From the NCBI GenBank assembly GCA_035295665.1, contig DATGIQ010000133.1, positions 1 to 29,338 of the forward strand: 29,338 nt of DNA, in the 5' to 3' direction. The position numbers were made by a program, and so were the translations under genes. Positions 14,379-23,287 of the stretch are shown here, piece after piece. The stretch is from DATGIQ01 sp035295665 (GTDB lineage: Bacteria > Planctomycetota > Planctomycetia > Gemmatales > Gemmataceae). How positions within the stretch are numbered: position 1 is the stretch's first letter; every line of letters starts with the position of its first letter. Under the pieces are notes generated by a model. That model was not told where the DNA came from. It worked only from the letters and a program-made list of their open reading frames with translations, and searched no databases.

Positions 14379-16955
14379 CTATACCTGTTCGAGCAATTCG
14401 GGCGATGCTTCCCGCGTGCCCCGGCACTTGGGATACTTGCTGCATCCGAGGAAGTAACCGCGGCGGCTGCCGCGCAATTTCATGGGAGCGCCGCACTCCG
14501 GGCACGTCTCAGTCACTTCCACTGCCGGCGTGGTTTTCTTGGGCGGGGCAGGCATCAATGTCTTGATCTTTTCCTTGAGCTCCTCGGGGATCGGCTTCGT
14601 GCTCCGGCACTTGGGGTAGGCACTACAACCCAGGAAAGGACCGCGCGGGCCGCGCTTGACCACCATGGCGGCTCCACATTTCTCGCAGGCCTGCCCCGTT
14701 TCGATCGGCTTGACGGGATTCCCTTCGGCGTCGACATCCTTGGCGTTGCGGCATTTCGGGTACCCGGTACAGGCCAAGAAGGGCCCGCGCGGCCCTTCGC
14801 GCAGCACCATCGGTTTGCCACACTTGTCGCAGACGTGTTCGGTCGGTTTGCTCGCCAGGACCGGTTTGCCTTCGTTGTCGAAATTCATCGTCGTCCGGCA
14901 TTCCGGGTAGCCACTGCAACCCAGGAAGGGGCCGCGCGAGCCCATCCGCTGCACCATCGGCTTGCCACAGGTCGGGCAGTTGTACTCGGTCGGCTGCGGC
15001 GCTTCCCGGACCTCGCCATTGGCCGACTTGATATATGAGCACTCCGGATAGCCAGAACAACCCAGAAACTTACCCCTGGTTTTCTTGCTGAAGCGGACCA
15101 CGAGCGGCCGCTGACACTGCGGACATTTTTCTTCGGTCTCGACCCCCTTCACGGCCTGCATTTTCGCTTTGGCCACCTCGAGCGATTGGCGGAAGGGCTC
15201 CCAGAATTCGGTCAAGACCTCATCGCGATGGGCTTTGCGCGATTCGATCAAATCGAACTCTTCTTCCATGTGGCCGGTGAACTTGAGGTCCATCACCTTT
15301 GGAAAATGTTCCACGAGGAGATCGGTGACCACCATGCCCAGTTCCGTGGCATAAAAACGCCGTTCCTTCTGCTCGACGTAGCCGCGTTCCTGGATTTTGC
15401 TGATGATCGGGGCGTAGGTACTGGGCCGGCCGATGCCCTCCTTTTCGAGTGCTTTGACCAGTGACGCCTCACTGTAGCGGGGCGGCGGCTGCGTGAAGTG
15501 CTGTGTGCCGACGAGATCCTGCAGATCGAGCGACTGCTGATCCCGCAACGCCGGCAACAGAGCGTCTTCTTGTTTGCCTCCCGGAGGAAGCACCCGGCGG
15601 TAGCCGTCGAACTTCAAGATCTTCCCTTGTGCTTTGAACAGACCTTGGGCTGCCTGGACCTCGACGTTCGTGATGGCGAACACTGCCGGCGTCATCTGGC
15701 TGGCCACGAAGCGGTTATAAATCAGCGTGTACAGGCGGAGTAGATCCTGCGGGAGAAACTTGGCGACCTTCTCCGGCGTGTATGCCAGATCCGTGGGACG
15801 CACGGCCTCGTGTGCTTCCTGGGCGCTTTTGCCAGAGGCGTATTGATTGGGCTTTTGAGGTAGATAAGGCGGACCAAACTGGCCCTGGATATGCTCCCGG
15901 CACGCTTTCAACGCTTCATCGGCGATGCGCGTGCTATCGGTGCGCATGTAGGTGATGAGCGCCACCGAACCTTCCTTGCCCAGCTCCACCCCTTCATAGA
16001 GGCGCTGAGCCAGCATCATCGTCCGCTTGGCCGTGTAGTGGAGCCGAATGCTCGCCTGTTGCTGGAGAGTACTCGTCGTGAAGGGCGGCGCCGGTTTTTC
16101 CAGGCGATCTTTCTGCTCGACTTTGCTGATGCGATAGGCCGCGCCTTCCAGGGCGTTCAGGATCTTCCGCGCCTGTTCCTCCGCCTTGGCTTCGAACTTC
16201 TTGCCAGCCCACTCCGCCAGCTCGGCGAGGAATGCCCCCTCCGGGACCTCGGGAAGCGCGGGCTTGTCCGTACCGTCGTCGTCTTGAGCATCCGACTTTT
16301 TGCGGATCCGCGCCTTCAGGTGAGCCGGCTTGGGGAGCGAATCTTCCGGTGCCAACAGGGCCGTAATCTTCCAATATTCCTCCGGCTTGAACTGCTGGAT
16401 CTCGCGTTCCCGCTCCACAATCAAACGGACAGCAACCGATTGCACCCGTCCGGCGCTCAGGCCGCGGGCAACTTTCAAGCGAAGCAGCGGGCTGAGTTTG
16501 TAGCCGACGACCCGGTCCAGGAACCGGCGTGCCTCTTGGGCAGCCACCCGGTCCATATCAATGTCGCCGGGATGCGCAAACGCTTCCTGGATGGCCCGCT
16601 TGGTAATCTCGTTGAAGGTCACCCGGCGGATCTGTTTTTCGTCCAGGCCCAAGGCCTCTTTGAGGTGCCAGGCAATGGCCTCTCCTTCGCGGTCCGGGTC
16701 GGGAGCCAGGTAGACCGCCTCGGCCTTCGCCGCCTGCTTCTTCAGGGCTGTGATCAGCTCTTTGCGGTCCTCCAGCGTCTGGTAAGTCGGAACCCAGCCC
16801 TTTTCGATATCGATGCCGAAGCGTTGATTGGGCAAATCGCGAACGTGCCCTTTGCTGGCCGCGACTTCGAAGTCTGCACCCAGGTACTTGTTGATGGTTT
16901 TGGCCTTGGCGGGCGATTCCACGATGACCAGGTTTTTTTTCTTCCGTGCAGCCAC
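14379..16955 (-). CDS. topA: DNA topoisomerase I with five C-terminal zinc fingers
   Basis: I place the start at a GTG (16953-16955) with AGAGGAG 6 nt upstream, giving about 858 residues. An upstream TTG at 16982 lacks spacing. The Toprim domain starts NLVIVESPAKAKTINKYLG and holds the acidic metal-binding motif PDPDREGEAIAWHLKE (about 85-100). The catalytic tyrosine is near residue 336 in ITYMRTDSTR. GIGRPSTYAPII and GYVEQKERRF follow. The C-terminus carries five topoisomerase C4 zinc fingers, each of the type CPxC...GPFLGCSGYPxC, spanning about residues 600-845. E. coli TopA has fewer recognisable C4 fingers. The enzyme relaxes negative supercoils by transient single-strand cleavage. The upstream gap has two TTGACA hexamers in tandem that could serve as -35 elements. 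Confidence 0.97.
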   Translation of the reverse strand: MAARKKKNLVIVESPAKAKTINKYLGADFEVAASKGHVRDLPNQRFGIDIEKGWVPTYQTLEDRKELITALKKQAAKAEAVYLAPDPDREGEAIAWHLKEALGLDEKQIRRVTFNEITKRAIQEAFAHPGDIDMDRVAAQEARRFLDRVVGYKLSPLLRLKVARGLSAGRVQSVAVRLIVEREREIQQFKPEEYWKITALLAPEDSLPKPAHLKARIRKKSDAQDDDGTDKPALPEVPEGAFLAELAEWAGKKFEAKAEEQARKILNALEGAAYRISKVEQKDRLEKPAPPFTTSTLQQQASIRLHYTAKRTMMLAQRLYEGVELGKEGSVALITYMRTDSTRIADEALKACREHIQGQFGPPYLPQKPNQYASGKSAQEAHEAVRPTDLAYTPEKVAKFLPQDLLRLYTLIYNRFVASQMTPAVFAITNVEVQAAQGLFKAQGKILKFDGYRRVLPPGGKQEDALLPALRDQQSLDLQDLVGTQHFTQPPPRYSEASLVKALEKEGIGRPSTYAPIISKIQERGYVEQKERRFYATELGMVVTDLLVEHFPKVMDLKFTGHMEEEFDLIESRKAHRDEVLTEFWEPFRQSLEVAKAKMQAVKGVETEEKCPQCQRPLVVRFSKKTRGKFLGCSGYPECSYIKSANGEVREAPQPTEYNCPTCGKPMVQRMGSRGPFLGCSGYPECRTTMNFDNEGKPVLASKPTEHVCDKCGKPMVLREGPRGPFLACTGYPKCRNAKDVDAEGNPVKPIETGQACEKCGAAMVVKRGPRGPFLGCSAYPKCRSTKPIPEELKEKIKTLMPAPPKKTTPAVEVTETCPECGAPMKLRGSRRGYFLGCSKYPKCRGTREASPELLEQV

Positions 16956-17064
16956 CTGCGGCTCCTCTAATTGGCGAACCAACGGTTGCCGTTGTGTTTC
17001 TCCGCGAACTCACCTACAATCGCTATTTTAGTTTAGTCCGCCACTCACCCATACTACACGACTT

Positions 17065-17078
17065 TGTCAAGTGTCAAG
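17065..17078 (-). promoter_or_regulatory. Tandem TTGACA hexamers upstream of topA
   Basis: TGTCAAG occurs twice in direct succession (plus strand), giving two TTGACA boxes 7 bp apart on the minus strand (17065-17070 and 17072-17077). The best -10 is TAGTAT (17051-17056) at only 15 bp from the outer box, so promoter use is uncertain. A CCGGCC-CA-GGCCGG palindrome lies at 17086-17099. Confidence 0.35.
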
Positions 17079-17130
17079 TCCGCCCCCGGCCCAGGCCGGA
17101 GTGTGGATCGCCATAAGTTGAGGTATTACA

Positions 17131-19749
17131 ATGGCTTTCAATCCATTCCACGGTTTCCGCAAACATCAAAAGGTCGTCTTTGCCGCCCTGACAATTGTTT
17201 GCATGCTGACGTTTATCATGGCCGGCGGCAGCTTTGCAGGCGGTGATTTCTTCTCCGAGCTCACGCGCTGGGTGACCGGCCAGAGCAGAACTCATGAAGT
17301 CGCCACGGTTTACGGCAAACGAATCAGCGATCGGGAGATCTTGGAACTGCGCCGCCAGCGCCGACTGGCCAACCAATTCATTCAGCAAGCAGTGTTGCAG
17401 GCGCAAGATAATGTCCTGCGTACGGTTGAGGCGGAAAACACTCTTTCGCAATTTCCCCCGCAAACGCGGGAACAGCTGAAAGAAATCCTCCAGCGACGAC
17501 GGTTCGCACCCTTCATGCCCCGTGAGTACCTGGGGAGCCTGCAAATCTACCTCTTCCAGTTGCAGATGATGGCCCAGCAATTGGAGACGGCCAAGCCGCC
17601 TGAGCAACCCAAGCCCGAGTTGGCGCGTCTGCTTGAGCAATTGCAGGTCGCCCTCCAGCGCGATTATTGGTTGTTCCATACGCCGAAAGATCCCCTCTAT
17701 CCCGAAGAGAATCTGTATTTTGGCGGCTCGACGAGCGAAAAGGGGCTCCTCGATTTCATGATCTGGCGGCAGCAGGCCGACCGCCTTGGCATCGTGTTGC
17801 TGCCGGAAGATATTCGCAACGAGTATATCCAAGAGACATTGCGGCAAGCCCCCAACACGGCCCTCATTTTGCGACAAATTGGTGTTCAGCCCGACGCCGC
17901 AACCCAGCAGGCGTTGGTAACGGCCTTGGGCGACGAGTTCCGTGTTCGCATGGCCCAGGCGGCACTCGTCGGCTATGACCCTGGCAGCAACGTTGGCCAG
18001 ATCCCGGCATCGATCACGCCGTACGAATTCTGGCAGTACTACCGGACCAATCGCACCGAGCTGAGCCTTAAGTTGTTGCCGATCCCCGTGCAGAAATTCC
18101 TGCCGGAGGTAAAGGAGCAGCCGAGCGAAGCCGACCTGCAAGCACTTTTCGACAAGTACAAGGACGATGAAGCCGCTCCCAACAAGGAAACTCCGGGCTT
18201 CAAACAGCCACGCCGCATGAAATTGGAGTGGGTTTCTGCCTCACCGGATTCGGAAAGCTATCGCAAGCAAGCCCAGCATTGGTTGCTTTCGTTGGTCGCT
18301 GCTGGTTCCAGCCAGCCATTCCTGCCGTTGGCGCTGCTCGGGCCGGTCGTGAGTGACTACGAAACACTGAAATGGGGACATTTCCGTGCGTCCCCCTTGA
18401 TGGCAGCAGACTTCGCGATGTCGTTCTACGATTACGCTTATGTTGAACGGGCGGAAAATGTTGCGTCCATTCTGGCTCAAGTCGGGGGAGCCCTGGGGTC
18501 AGGGGGCAATCCTTTTTCGCCGCTCGTGGCGATCCAAAGCGCGGCCGTGGCGCGCACTCAGAAGGAATTGGCTCCCGAGGTGGCGCATGAAGCCCAACGG
18601 CGACTGCCGCTGAGCGGGGCGTTTCTTGCCGCGGCCACGGGCCTGCAACCCTCCCTGGCCGCTGCGGCCATTGTCCAGTGTGCCAACAGGACCGATCAGT
18701 TTCTCCCCATGGAAATAGTGAAAAGGCCCGTGATCCAGAAGGTTCGGGAAACCATTGCCAGCAATTTGGTAAGCAGCAGCTTGGACGCGTTCAAGACCGA
18801 CCTGGAAGCGATCCGCAAGGAAGTTGAGACCAAAAAGGCAAAAGCAGCCGATGCCGAAAAGCGCGTGGAGAAAGCGGTCCAGGAGCATGGTTGGGCCCAC
18901 GGCGCGATGAGCGAGCCCAAAGATCAATACGCGATCAATCAAGATGCCAAGGAACTGGCCCCGCTCAAAGAGGAGTATGTGCGGCAAGGTCAGTATCGGG
19001 ACCCGAAAGGCAAACAGTTTGCCCAGAACCTGTTCTTCCGCCTCCCCGCGGATCAATGGAAACTCTACACCCCGCAGGAATTGTTCTCCACCCCATCGTT
19101 GGACACCAGCGACAAGAAAACATTCCTCTACTGGAAAACGGATGATCAGCCAGCCAAGGTCTTGACGTTTGCCCAGGCTCGGCCGCAGGTCGAGGCCGCT
19201 TGGCGGCTGGAAAAAGCTCGTGCATTGGCCAAGGCCAAAGCAGAGGAGCTGGCGAAGCAGGCGAAAGAAGCACATGGAGATTTCCTTCCCATCCTCAACG
19301 AGGCCAGCAAGCAATATGGCGCGGTTTTTGACCTCATGGGGGTAGCACGCTGGGCCAGGCCTGCTCTCACCAGCCGGGCTGAAGCGTTTGGCCAGTATCA
19401 GCCCTATACCGTTCCCGAGGACAAGATCGAATATCCGCCCCCTTGGCCAACCTTTGTGGACCCGCTTCTGGAGAGTGTGCACGAGAAGGGGGATATCACC
19501 GTCATTAGCAACCGTCCCAAGGACATCTACTACGTGGTGGCTCTCGTCCGCCGCGATCCTCCGACCGAGGGGGATTTCTACAAAGAATCGACCGGGAATC
19601 GAAATCTTCTGCTTGGGCAGCTGGAGGTCGAGCGACAAAAGGCATACCGGCTGGCATTCCTGGGCCAGCTTCGCGATGAGGCGAACCTGACGGTCAATCC
19701 CGAAGGATTGGACCGCATTCGGGAGCGGCCGAACCTGGCGGAAGAATGA
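17131..19749 (+). CDS. Membrane-anchored SurA/PpiD-like chaperone protein
   Basis: The 872-residue protein has a short basic cytoplasmic N-terminus (MAFNPFHGFRKHQK), one membrane helix (about 15-35, VVFAALTIVCMLTFIMAGG) and a large extracytoplasmic part. The segment beginning VATVYGKRISDREILELRRQ matches the start of SurA_N/PpiD-type chaperone domains, and the helix-rich region to about residue 330 fits them. I do not see a clear parvulin catalytic domain; the C-terminal part is helical with AKAKAEELAKQAKEAHGDF and a PpiD-like ending. The overall architecture resembles PpiD, which assists secreted proteins leaving the Sec channel. TTGAGG lies 7 nt before the ATG. It is divergent from topA and converges on hflX. 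Confidence 0.7.
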   Translation: MAFNPFHGFRKHQKVVFAALTIVCMLTFIMAGGSFAGGDFFSELTRWVTGQSRTHEVATVYGKRISDREILELRRQRRLANQFIQQAVLQAQDNVLRTVEAENTLSQFPPQTREQLKEILQRRRFAPFMPREYLGSLQIYLFQLQMMAQQLETAKPPEQPKPELARLLEQLQVALQRDYWLFHTPKDPLYPEENLYFGGSTSEKGLLDFMIWRQQADRLGIVLLPEDIRNEYIQETLRQAPNTALILRQIGVQPDAATQQALVTALGDEFRVRMAQAALVGYDPGSNVGQIPASITPYEFWQYYRTNRTELSLKLLPIPVQKFLPEVKEQPSEADLQALFDKYKDDEAAPNKETPGFKQPRRMKLEWVSASPDSESYRKQAQHWLLSLVAAGSSQPFLPLALLGPVVSDYETLKWGHFRASPLMAADFAMSFYDYAYVERAENVASILAQVGGALGSGGNPFSPLVAIQSAAVARTQKELAPEVAHEAQRRLPLSGAFLAAATGLQPSLAAAAIVQCANRTDQFLPMEIVKRPVIQKVRETIASNLVSSSLDAFKTDLEAIRKEVETKKAKAADAEKRVEKAVQEHGWAHGAMSEPKDQYAINQDAKELAPLKEEYVRQGQYRDPKGKQFAQNLFFRLPADQWKLYTPQELFSTPSLDTSDKKTFLYWKTDDQPAKVLTFAQARPQVEAAWRLEKARALAKAKAEELAKQAKEAHGDFLPILNEASKQYGAVFDLMGVARWARPALTSRAEAFGQYQPYTVPEDKIEYPPPWPTFVDPLLESVHEKGDITVISNRPKDIYYVVALVRRDPPTEGDFYKESTGNRNLLLGQLEVERQKAYRLAFLGQLRDEANLTVNPEGLDRIRERPNLAEE

Positions 19750-19756
19750 GAACGTG

Positions 19757-19817
19757 TAGCGGCGGTTCACAGAACCGCGCGGTTCACAGAACCGCGCGGT
19801 TCTGCGAACCGCCGCTA
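19757..19817. repeat. 61-bp nested palindrome, probable bidirectional terminator
   Basis: Outer arms TAGCGGCGGTTC and GAACCGCCGCTA enclose two copies of GAACCGCGCGGTTC, joined by 3-nt spacers ACA, ACA and TGC. Apart from those spacers the whole segment equals its own reverse complement. It can fold as one long stem or as three adjacent hairpins. It lies between the stops of two convergent genes, 7 bp after one and 27 bp before the other, where a terminator for both would be useful. No T tract is present. Degenerate copies of the unit occur at 11357 and 14320. Confidence 0.8.
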
Positions 19818-19844
19818 AACTAGTGTCCTCGGTGAGATCATTTG

Positions 19845-21149
19845 TCAGGCTTGGCCATCACGGCCCAGGAAGCGGACCTGGACATCCGGCGCCTGGATGT
19901 GGTGCAACAGATGGCGCGGTAGCCAGCACCAAATGCGGACGCGATTGTCGACGTATTCCTGTCGGTAAATCTCGGCGTGTGCACCCAGATAAGCCAGGAC
20001 CCGGCCATTGCCGGAGCTGGTTTCGATCTGTGCATCCGCAAAATCCTCGCTGATCGCCTCCATAACGGCTTCACGGAGATCATCCAAGCCTTGCCCCGTG
20101 GCAGCGCTGACCGCCACGGAGCGCGGATGCTGCTTGGCCAGCACATCCACGTACGACCGGTCGGGCAACTGGTCGATCTTGTTGAGAACCAAAAGGGTTG
20201 GCCGTTCCGCACAACCGAGTTCGGTTAAGACGCGGTTGACGGCCTTGATTTGCTCTTCGGCGGACGGGTTGCTGGCGTCCACAACATGGAGCAGCAGTCG
20301 GGCCTGCCGTGTTTCTTCGAGGGTTGCCTTGAAGGAAGCCACGAGGTGGTGCGGAAGGTCGCGGATGAAGCCGACCGTATCGCTGAGGAGCACCCGCCCC
20401 CAATCCTTCAAATGCCATTGCCGGGTGCGCGTGTCCAGCGTGGAGAAAAGCTTATCTTCGACGTGGACCCCGGCTCCCGTGAGAGCGTTCATAAGTGTGC
20501 TTTTGCCGGCGTTGGTGTAGCCGACAAGGGAAACCGTGTGCTCCTCACGACGGCTGCGTACCTCGCGCTCTTTGCGTGCCTGGACCTCAATCAGTCGATG
20601 GCGCAGATCGCGGATCCGCTGATCCACCAGGCGGCGATCCTCTTCCAGCTGTGTTTCGCCCGGCCCCCGCAGGCCAATTCCGCCGGTGTACCGCGATAGG
20701 TGCGTCCACATCCGCCGTAGTCGCGGCAAGGCGTATTCGAGCTGAGCCAGCTCCACCTGGAGACGTGCCTCGGCGGTGCGGGCCCGCGTGGCGAAAATGT
20801 CCAGGATCAGCTCGCTGCGATCAAGAACTTTCACCTCGGTCGCTTTTTCAAGATTGCGCACTTGGGCGGGTGAAAGATCGTTGTCAAAAATAATTACATC
20901 GGCGTCGCTGGCTTGCACCTGTTCTTGCAGTTCGGATAGCTTGCCTTTGCCGATGTACGTGGCCGGAATGACATTTTGGCGTCGCTGGACCAGGCTGCCG
21001 ACAACAACGGCCCCGGCTGTGGTGGCCAAGCCGCTCAATTCTTCCAGCGGGTCGGTGCTGATCCACGGCCGATCCGGTAAAGCCACGCTCACCAGAAAAG
21101 CACGTTCCCGGTGGACCGTCAATTCGTCGCGCGTTACATCCAATGTCAC
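19845..21149 (-). CDS. hflX: GTPase HflX
   Basis: I take the GTG at 21147-21149 as start (GGAGG 13 nt upstream, a little far), giving 434 residues. An upstream TTG at 21209 has no ribosome binding site. The N-terminal HflX domain contains ATYIGKGKLSELQ and VIIFDNDLSPAQVRNLE. The middle coil has TGGIGLRGPGETQLEEDRR. The G domain follows, with Walker A GYTNAGKST near residue 210, switch and G3 motif LLSDTVGFIRDLPHHLVASF, and NKID for guanine recognition. HflX binds ribosomes and splits stalled or stressed 70S particles, acting in the cytoplasm. It converges with the PpiD-like gene and is divergent from aspartate kinase. The C-terminal domain (about 355-434) is typical in size. Confidence 0.95.
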   Translation of the reverse strand: MTLDVTRDELTVHRERAFLVSVALPDRPWISTDPLEELSGLATTAGAVVVGSLVQRRQNVIPATYIGKGKLSELQEQVQASDADVIIFDNDLSPAQVRNLEKATEVKVLDRSELILDIFATRARTAEARLQVELAQLEYALPRLRRMWTHLSRYTGGIGLRGPGETQLEEDRRLVDQRIRDLRHRLIEVQARKEREVRSRREEHTVSLVGYTNAGKSTLMNALTGAGVHVEDKLFSTLDTRTRQWHLKDWGRVLLSDTVGFIRDLPHHLVASFKATLEETRQARLLLHVVDASNPSAEEQIKAVNRVLTELGCAERPTLLVLNKIDQLPDRSYVDVLAKQHPRSVAVSAATGQGLDDLREAVMEAISEDFADAQIETSSGNGRVLAYLGAHAEIYRQEYVDNRVRIWCWLPRHLLHHIQAPDVQVRFLGRDGQA

Positions 21150-21357
21150 GTAAGTTTGGAAACCTCCTTCATACCGTGAATTGTACGGGCGCGAGCGCGC
21201 CCACAGCAAGGAGAAAACCGATTATTCCCCGCGCAACAGACACCCCCTGGTATGCGAGGTTCACGGCGCCTAAGATTCCTGGAAGAGCGAAGCCTAAACC
21301 CCCTGTGGAATGTGCGGGCTTTTGGCCGCACTCCAGCGCTTGGAGGAGAACTCGACC

Positions 21358-23190
21358 TTGCCCCTCGTTGTGCAAAAATTTGGCGGAAGCAGTGTAGCCA
21401 CGGCAGAGCGGATCATGGCGGCGGCGCGGCGGGCAATTCGTGCCCGGCAAGCCGGCAACCAGGTCATCGTGGTGGTGAGTGCCCGCGGCGATACGACCGA
21501 CGAGCTTATTTCTCTGGCACGCGAAATCAATGAGCAGCCACCGGCCCGAGAAATGGACATGCTCCTGTCCACCGGCGAACAGATTTCGATCGCCCTCATG
21601 GCGATGGCAATTCAGGGCCTGGGCCAGCCGGCCATCAGCTTCACCGGGGCCCAGATCGGTATTGTCACCGACAGCTTTCACACCAAGGCCCGAATCAAAA
21701 ACATCTCCACCCAGCGGATGCGGCAGGCGCTCGACGAAGGCAAAATCGTCATCGTAGCCGGCTTCCAAGGGATTGATGAAGAATACAACATCACGACGCT
21801 GGGGCGGGGTGGCTCGGATACGACGGCGGTCGCCTTGGCGGCCGTCATGAAGCATGATCCGGGTGGGGCCAACGGCCGCGTCGATTGTGAGATTTACACG
21901 GATGTCGATGGCGTATACACGACGGACCCGCGCATCGTGGCCGAGGCACGGAAGATCGACGCCATCAGTTACGATGAGATGCTGGAACTCGCCAGCGTTG
22001 GTGCCGGCGTGATGCATTCGCGGAGCATCGAATTCGCCAAGAAATTCCATGTGCCCTTGCAAGTCCGCAGCTCCTTCAGCGACGTGGAAGGAACATGGAT
22101 CGTTCCCGAAACCGAATGGATGCGGAAGGTCGCCGTCTGCGGTGCTGCCTTGGTCCGCGATGAGGCTCGGATCAATCTGGACGGCGTCCCGGATCAGCCG
22201 GGAGTGAGTCATCGCGTCTTTTCGGCGATTGCTGAAAAGAATATCGTCGTGGATATGATTGCCCAAAACGTCGGCAGCGCCGGCCGGGCGGCGATCGGCT
22301 TCACGGTGTTGCGGAATGACTTGCCGGCTACGTTGGCGATTTTGCGTCCCTTAGCCGATCAACTGGGCGCGCAGGTGCAACAGAATGAGGAAGTCAGCAA
22401 AGTTTCCATCGTGGGAACCGGTATGCGCACGCACACCGGTGTTGCCCAGCAAATGTTTGCTGCCCTGGCTGCGGAAAACATCAACCTGAAGATGATCACC
22501 ACGGGAGACATCAAGATTTCGGTGCTTGTGGACAAGGTAGACGGGACCCGTGCCTTGCGCGCGGTTCATCAGGCGTTCCAGCTGCACGACCTGCGGCCCG
22601 GCGCAGGGCTGGCCGGAGGGGGCGCCGCCCAAGATTTTCGGCCGCGGCCGCCGGTCCTCGTGGAAGAGAATTCCAGCAACGAATTGGCGCAGCGGACGCA
22701 ACAACTGACCAGCATGGAAGAAATTGTGATCAGCAACGTGTTGCTCAATACCGAGGAGGGCCGGATCACCATCTTTGATCTACCCAACCGCCCCGGGAAC
22801 TGCTCCCGCGTTTTTCAAGCCGTGGCCGCCGCCGGGATTGTCGTCGATATGATTGTGCAAAACCTAAGCGGCAAAGATCGGGCCGAATTGTCGTTCAGCG
22901 TCCCGCGCAGCGAGCTTGCCCGAGCCGAGGCCCGGACCGAGCAGGTGGTCCATGAGATCGATCCGGCGACCCGCGTCCTGGCCGACGCCGATATCGCGCG
23001 GCTATTTGTGTTTGGGGTTGGCATGCGCAGCCACACCGGAGTTGCGCGCCGGATGTTTGGGGCGCTGGCCGAGTGCGGGATCAACATCGGCATGATCAAC
23101 ACGAGCGAAGTCTGTGTCAGCGTGGTCGTGGACCGCAATCGAGGGGAAGAAGCGCTCGCCGGCTTGAAGGAAGCGTTCCACGTGGCTTAG
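21358..23190 (+). CDS. lysC: Aspartate kinase with two ACT-domain pairs
   Basis: The likely start is TTG at 21358, with GGAGGAG (21342-21348) 9 nt upstream; the earlier ATG at 21310 lacks a site. The protein is 610 residues. The kinase domain (about 1-250) has LVVQKFGGSSVATAERI, STGEQISIALMA, TTLGRGGSDTTAVALA and YTDVDGVYTTDPR. A first ACT pair covers about 265-410 (DQPGVSHRVFSAIAEKNIVVDMI, then GMRTHTGVAQQMFAALA). After a Gly/Pro-rich linker a second pair covers about 455-610 (NRPGNCSRVFQAVAAAGIVVDMI, then GMRSHTGVARRMFGALA). The two pairs are clear internal duplicates. The enzyme phosphorylates aspartate, the first step to lysine, threonine, methionine and diaminopimelate; ACT domains bind the end-product amino acids. 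Four-ACT forms are known from cyanobacteria and related enzymes. Confidence 0.95.
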   Translation: MPLVVQKFGGSSVATAERIMAAARRAIRARQAGNQVIVVVSARGDTTDELISLAREINEQPPAREMDMLLSTGEQISIALMAMAIQGLGQPAISFTGAQIGIVTDSFHTKARIKNISTQRMRQALDEGKIVIVAGFQGIDEEYNITTLGRGGSDTTAVALAAVMKHDPGGANGRVDCEIYTDVDGVYTTDPRIVAEARKIDAISYDEMLELASVGAGVMHSRSIEFAKKFHVPLQVRSSFSDVEGTWIVPETEWMRKVAVCGAALVRDEARINLDGVPDQPGVSHRVFSAIAEKNIVVDMIAQNVGSAGRAAIGFTVLRNDLPATLAILRPLADQLGAQVQQNEEVSKVSIVGTGMRTHTGVAQQMFAALAAENINLKMITTGDIKISVLVDKVDGTRALRAVHQAFQLHDLRPGAGLAGGGAAQDFRPRPPVLVEENSSNELAQRTQQLTSMEEIVISNVLLNTEEGRITIFDLPNRPGNCSRVFQAVAAAGIVVDMIVQNLSGKDRAELSFSVPRSELARAEARTEQVVHEIDPATRVLADADIARLFVFGVGMRSHTGVARRMFGALAECGINIGMINTSEVCVSVVVDRNRGEEALAGLKEAFHVA

Positions 23191-23287
23191 GAACCATTTC
23201 AAGGGGGGGTTCACGCTTCTTGTTGGAGCCCGGCCGTTCTTTCCAAACGCGTACGGCTGGCAGCTACACGTCGGAACCGTGAGTCAC

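Noticed and set aside
15891..16970. 359-codon plus-strand frame opposite topA
   Set aside because: Antisense to the conserved Toprim and catalytic regions of topoisomerase I; no independent support.
17074..18141. 355-codon minus-strand frame opposite the start of the PpiD-like gene
   Set aside because: It covers the membrane anchor and SurA-like region in antisense and shows no motifs.
18499..19770. 423-codon minus-strand frame opposite the PpiD-like gene
   Set aside because: It is a shadow of the plus-strand gene, and its start lies in the intergenic palindrome region without a binding site.
21169..22266. 365-codon minus-strand frame opposite aspartate kinase
   Set aside because: Antisense to a highly conserved kinase domain; no signal of its own.
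23191..23212. GAACC/GGTTC hairpin after aspartate kinase as another palindrome-family copy
   Set aside because: The stem is only 5 bp with a 12-nt loop and lacks the GCGG flank seen in the other copies.
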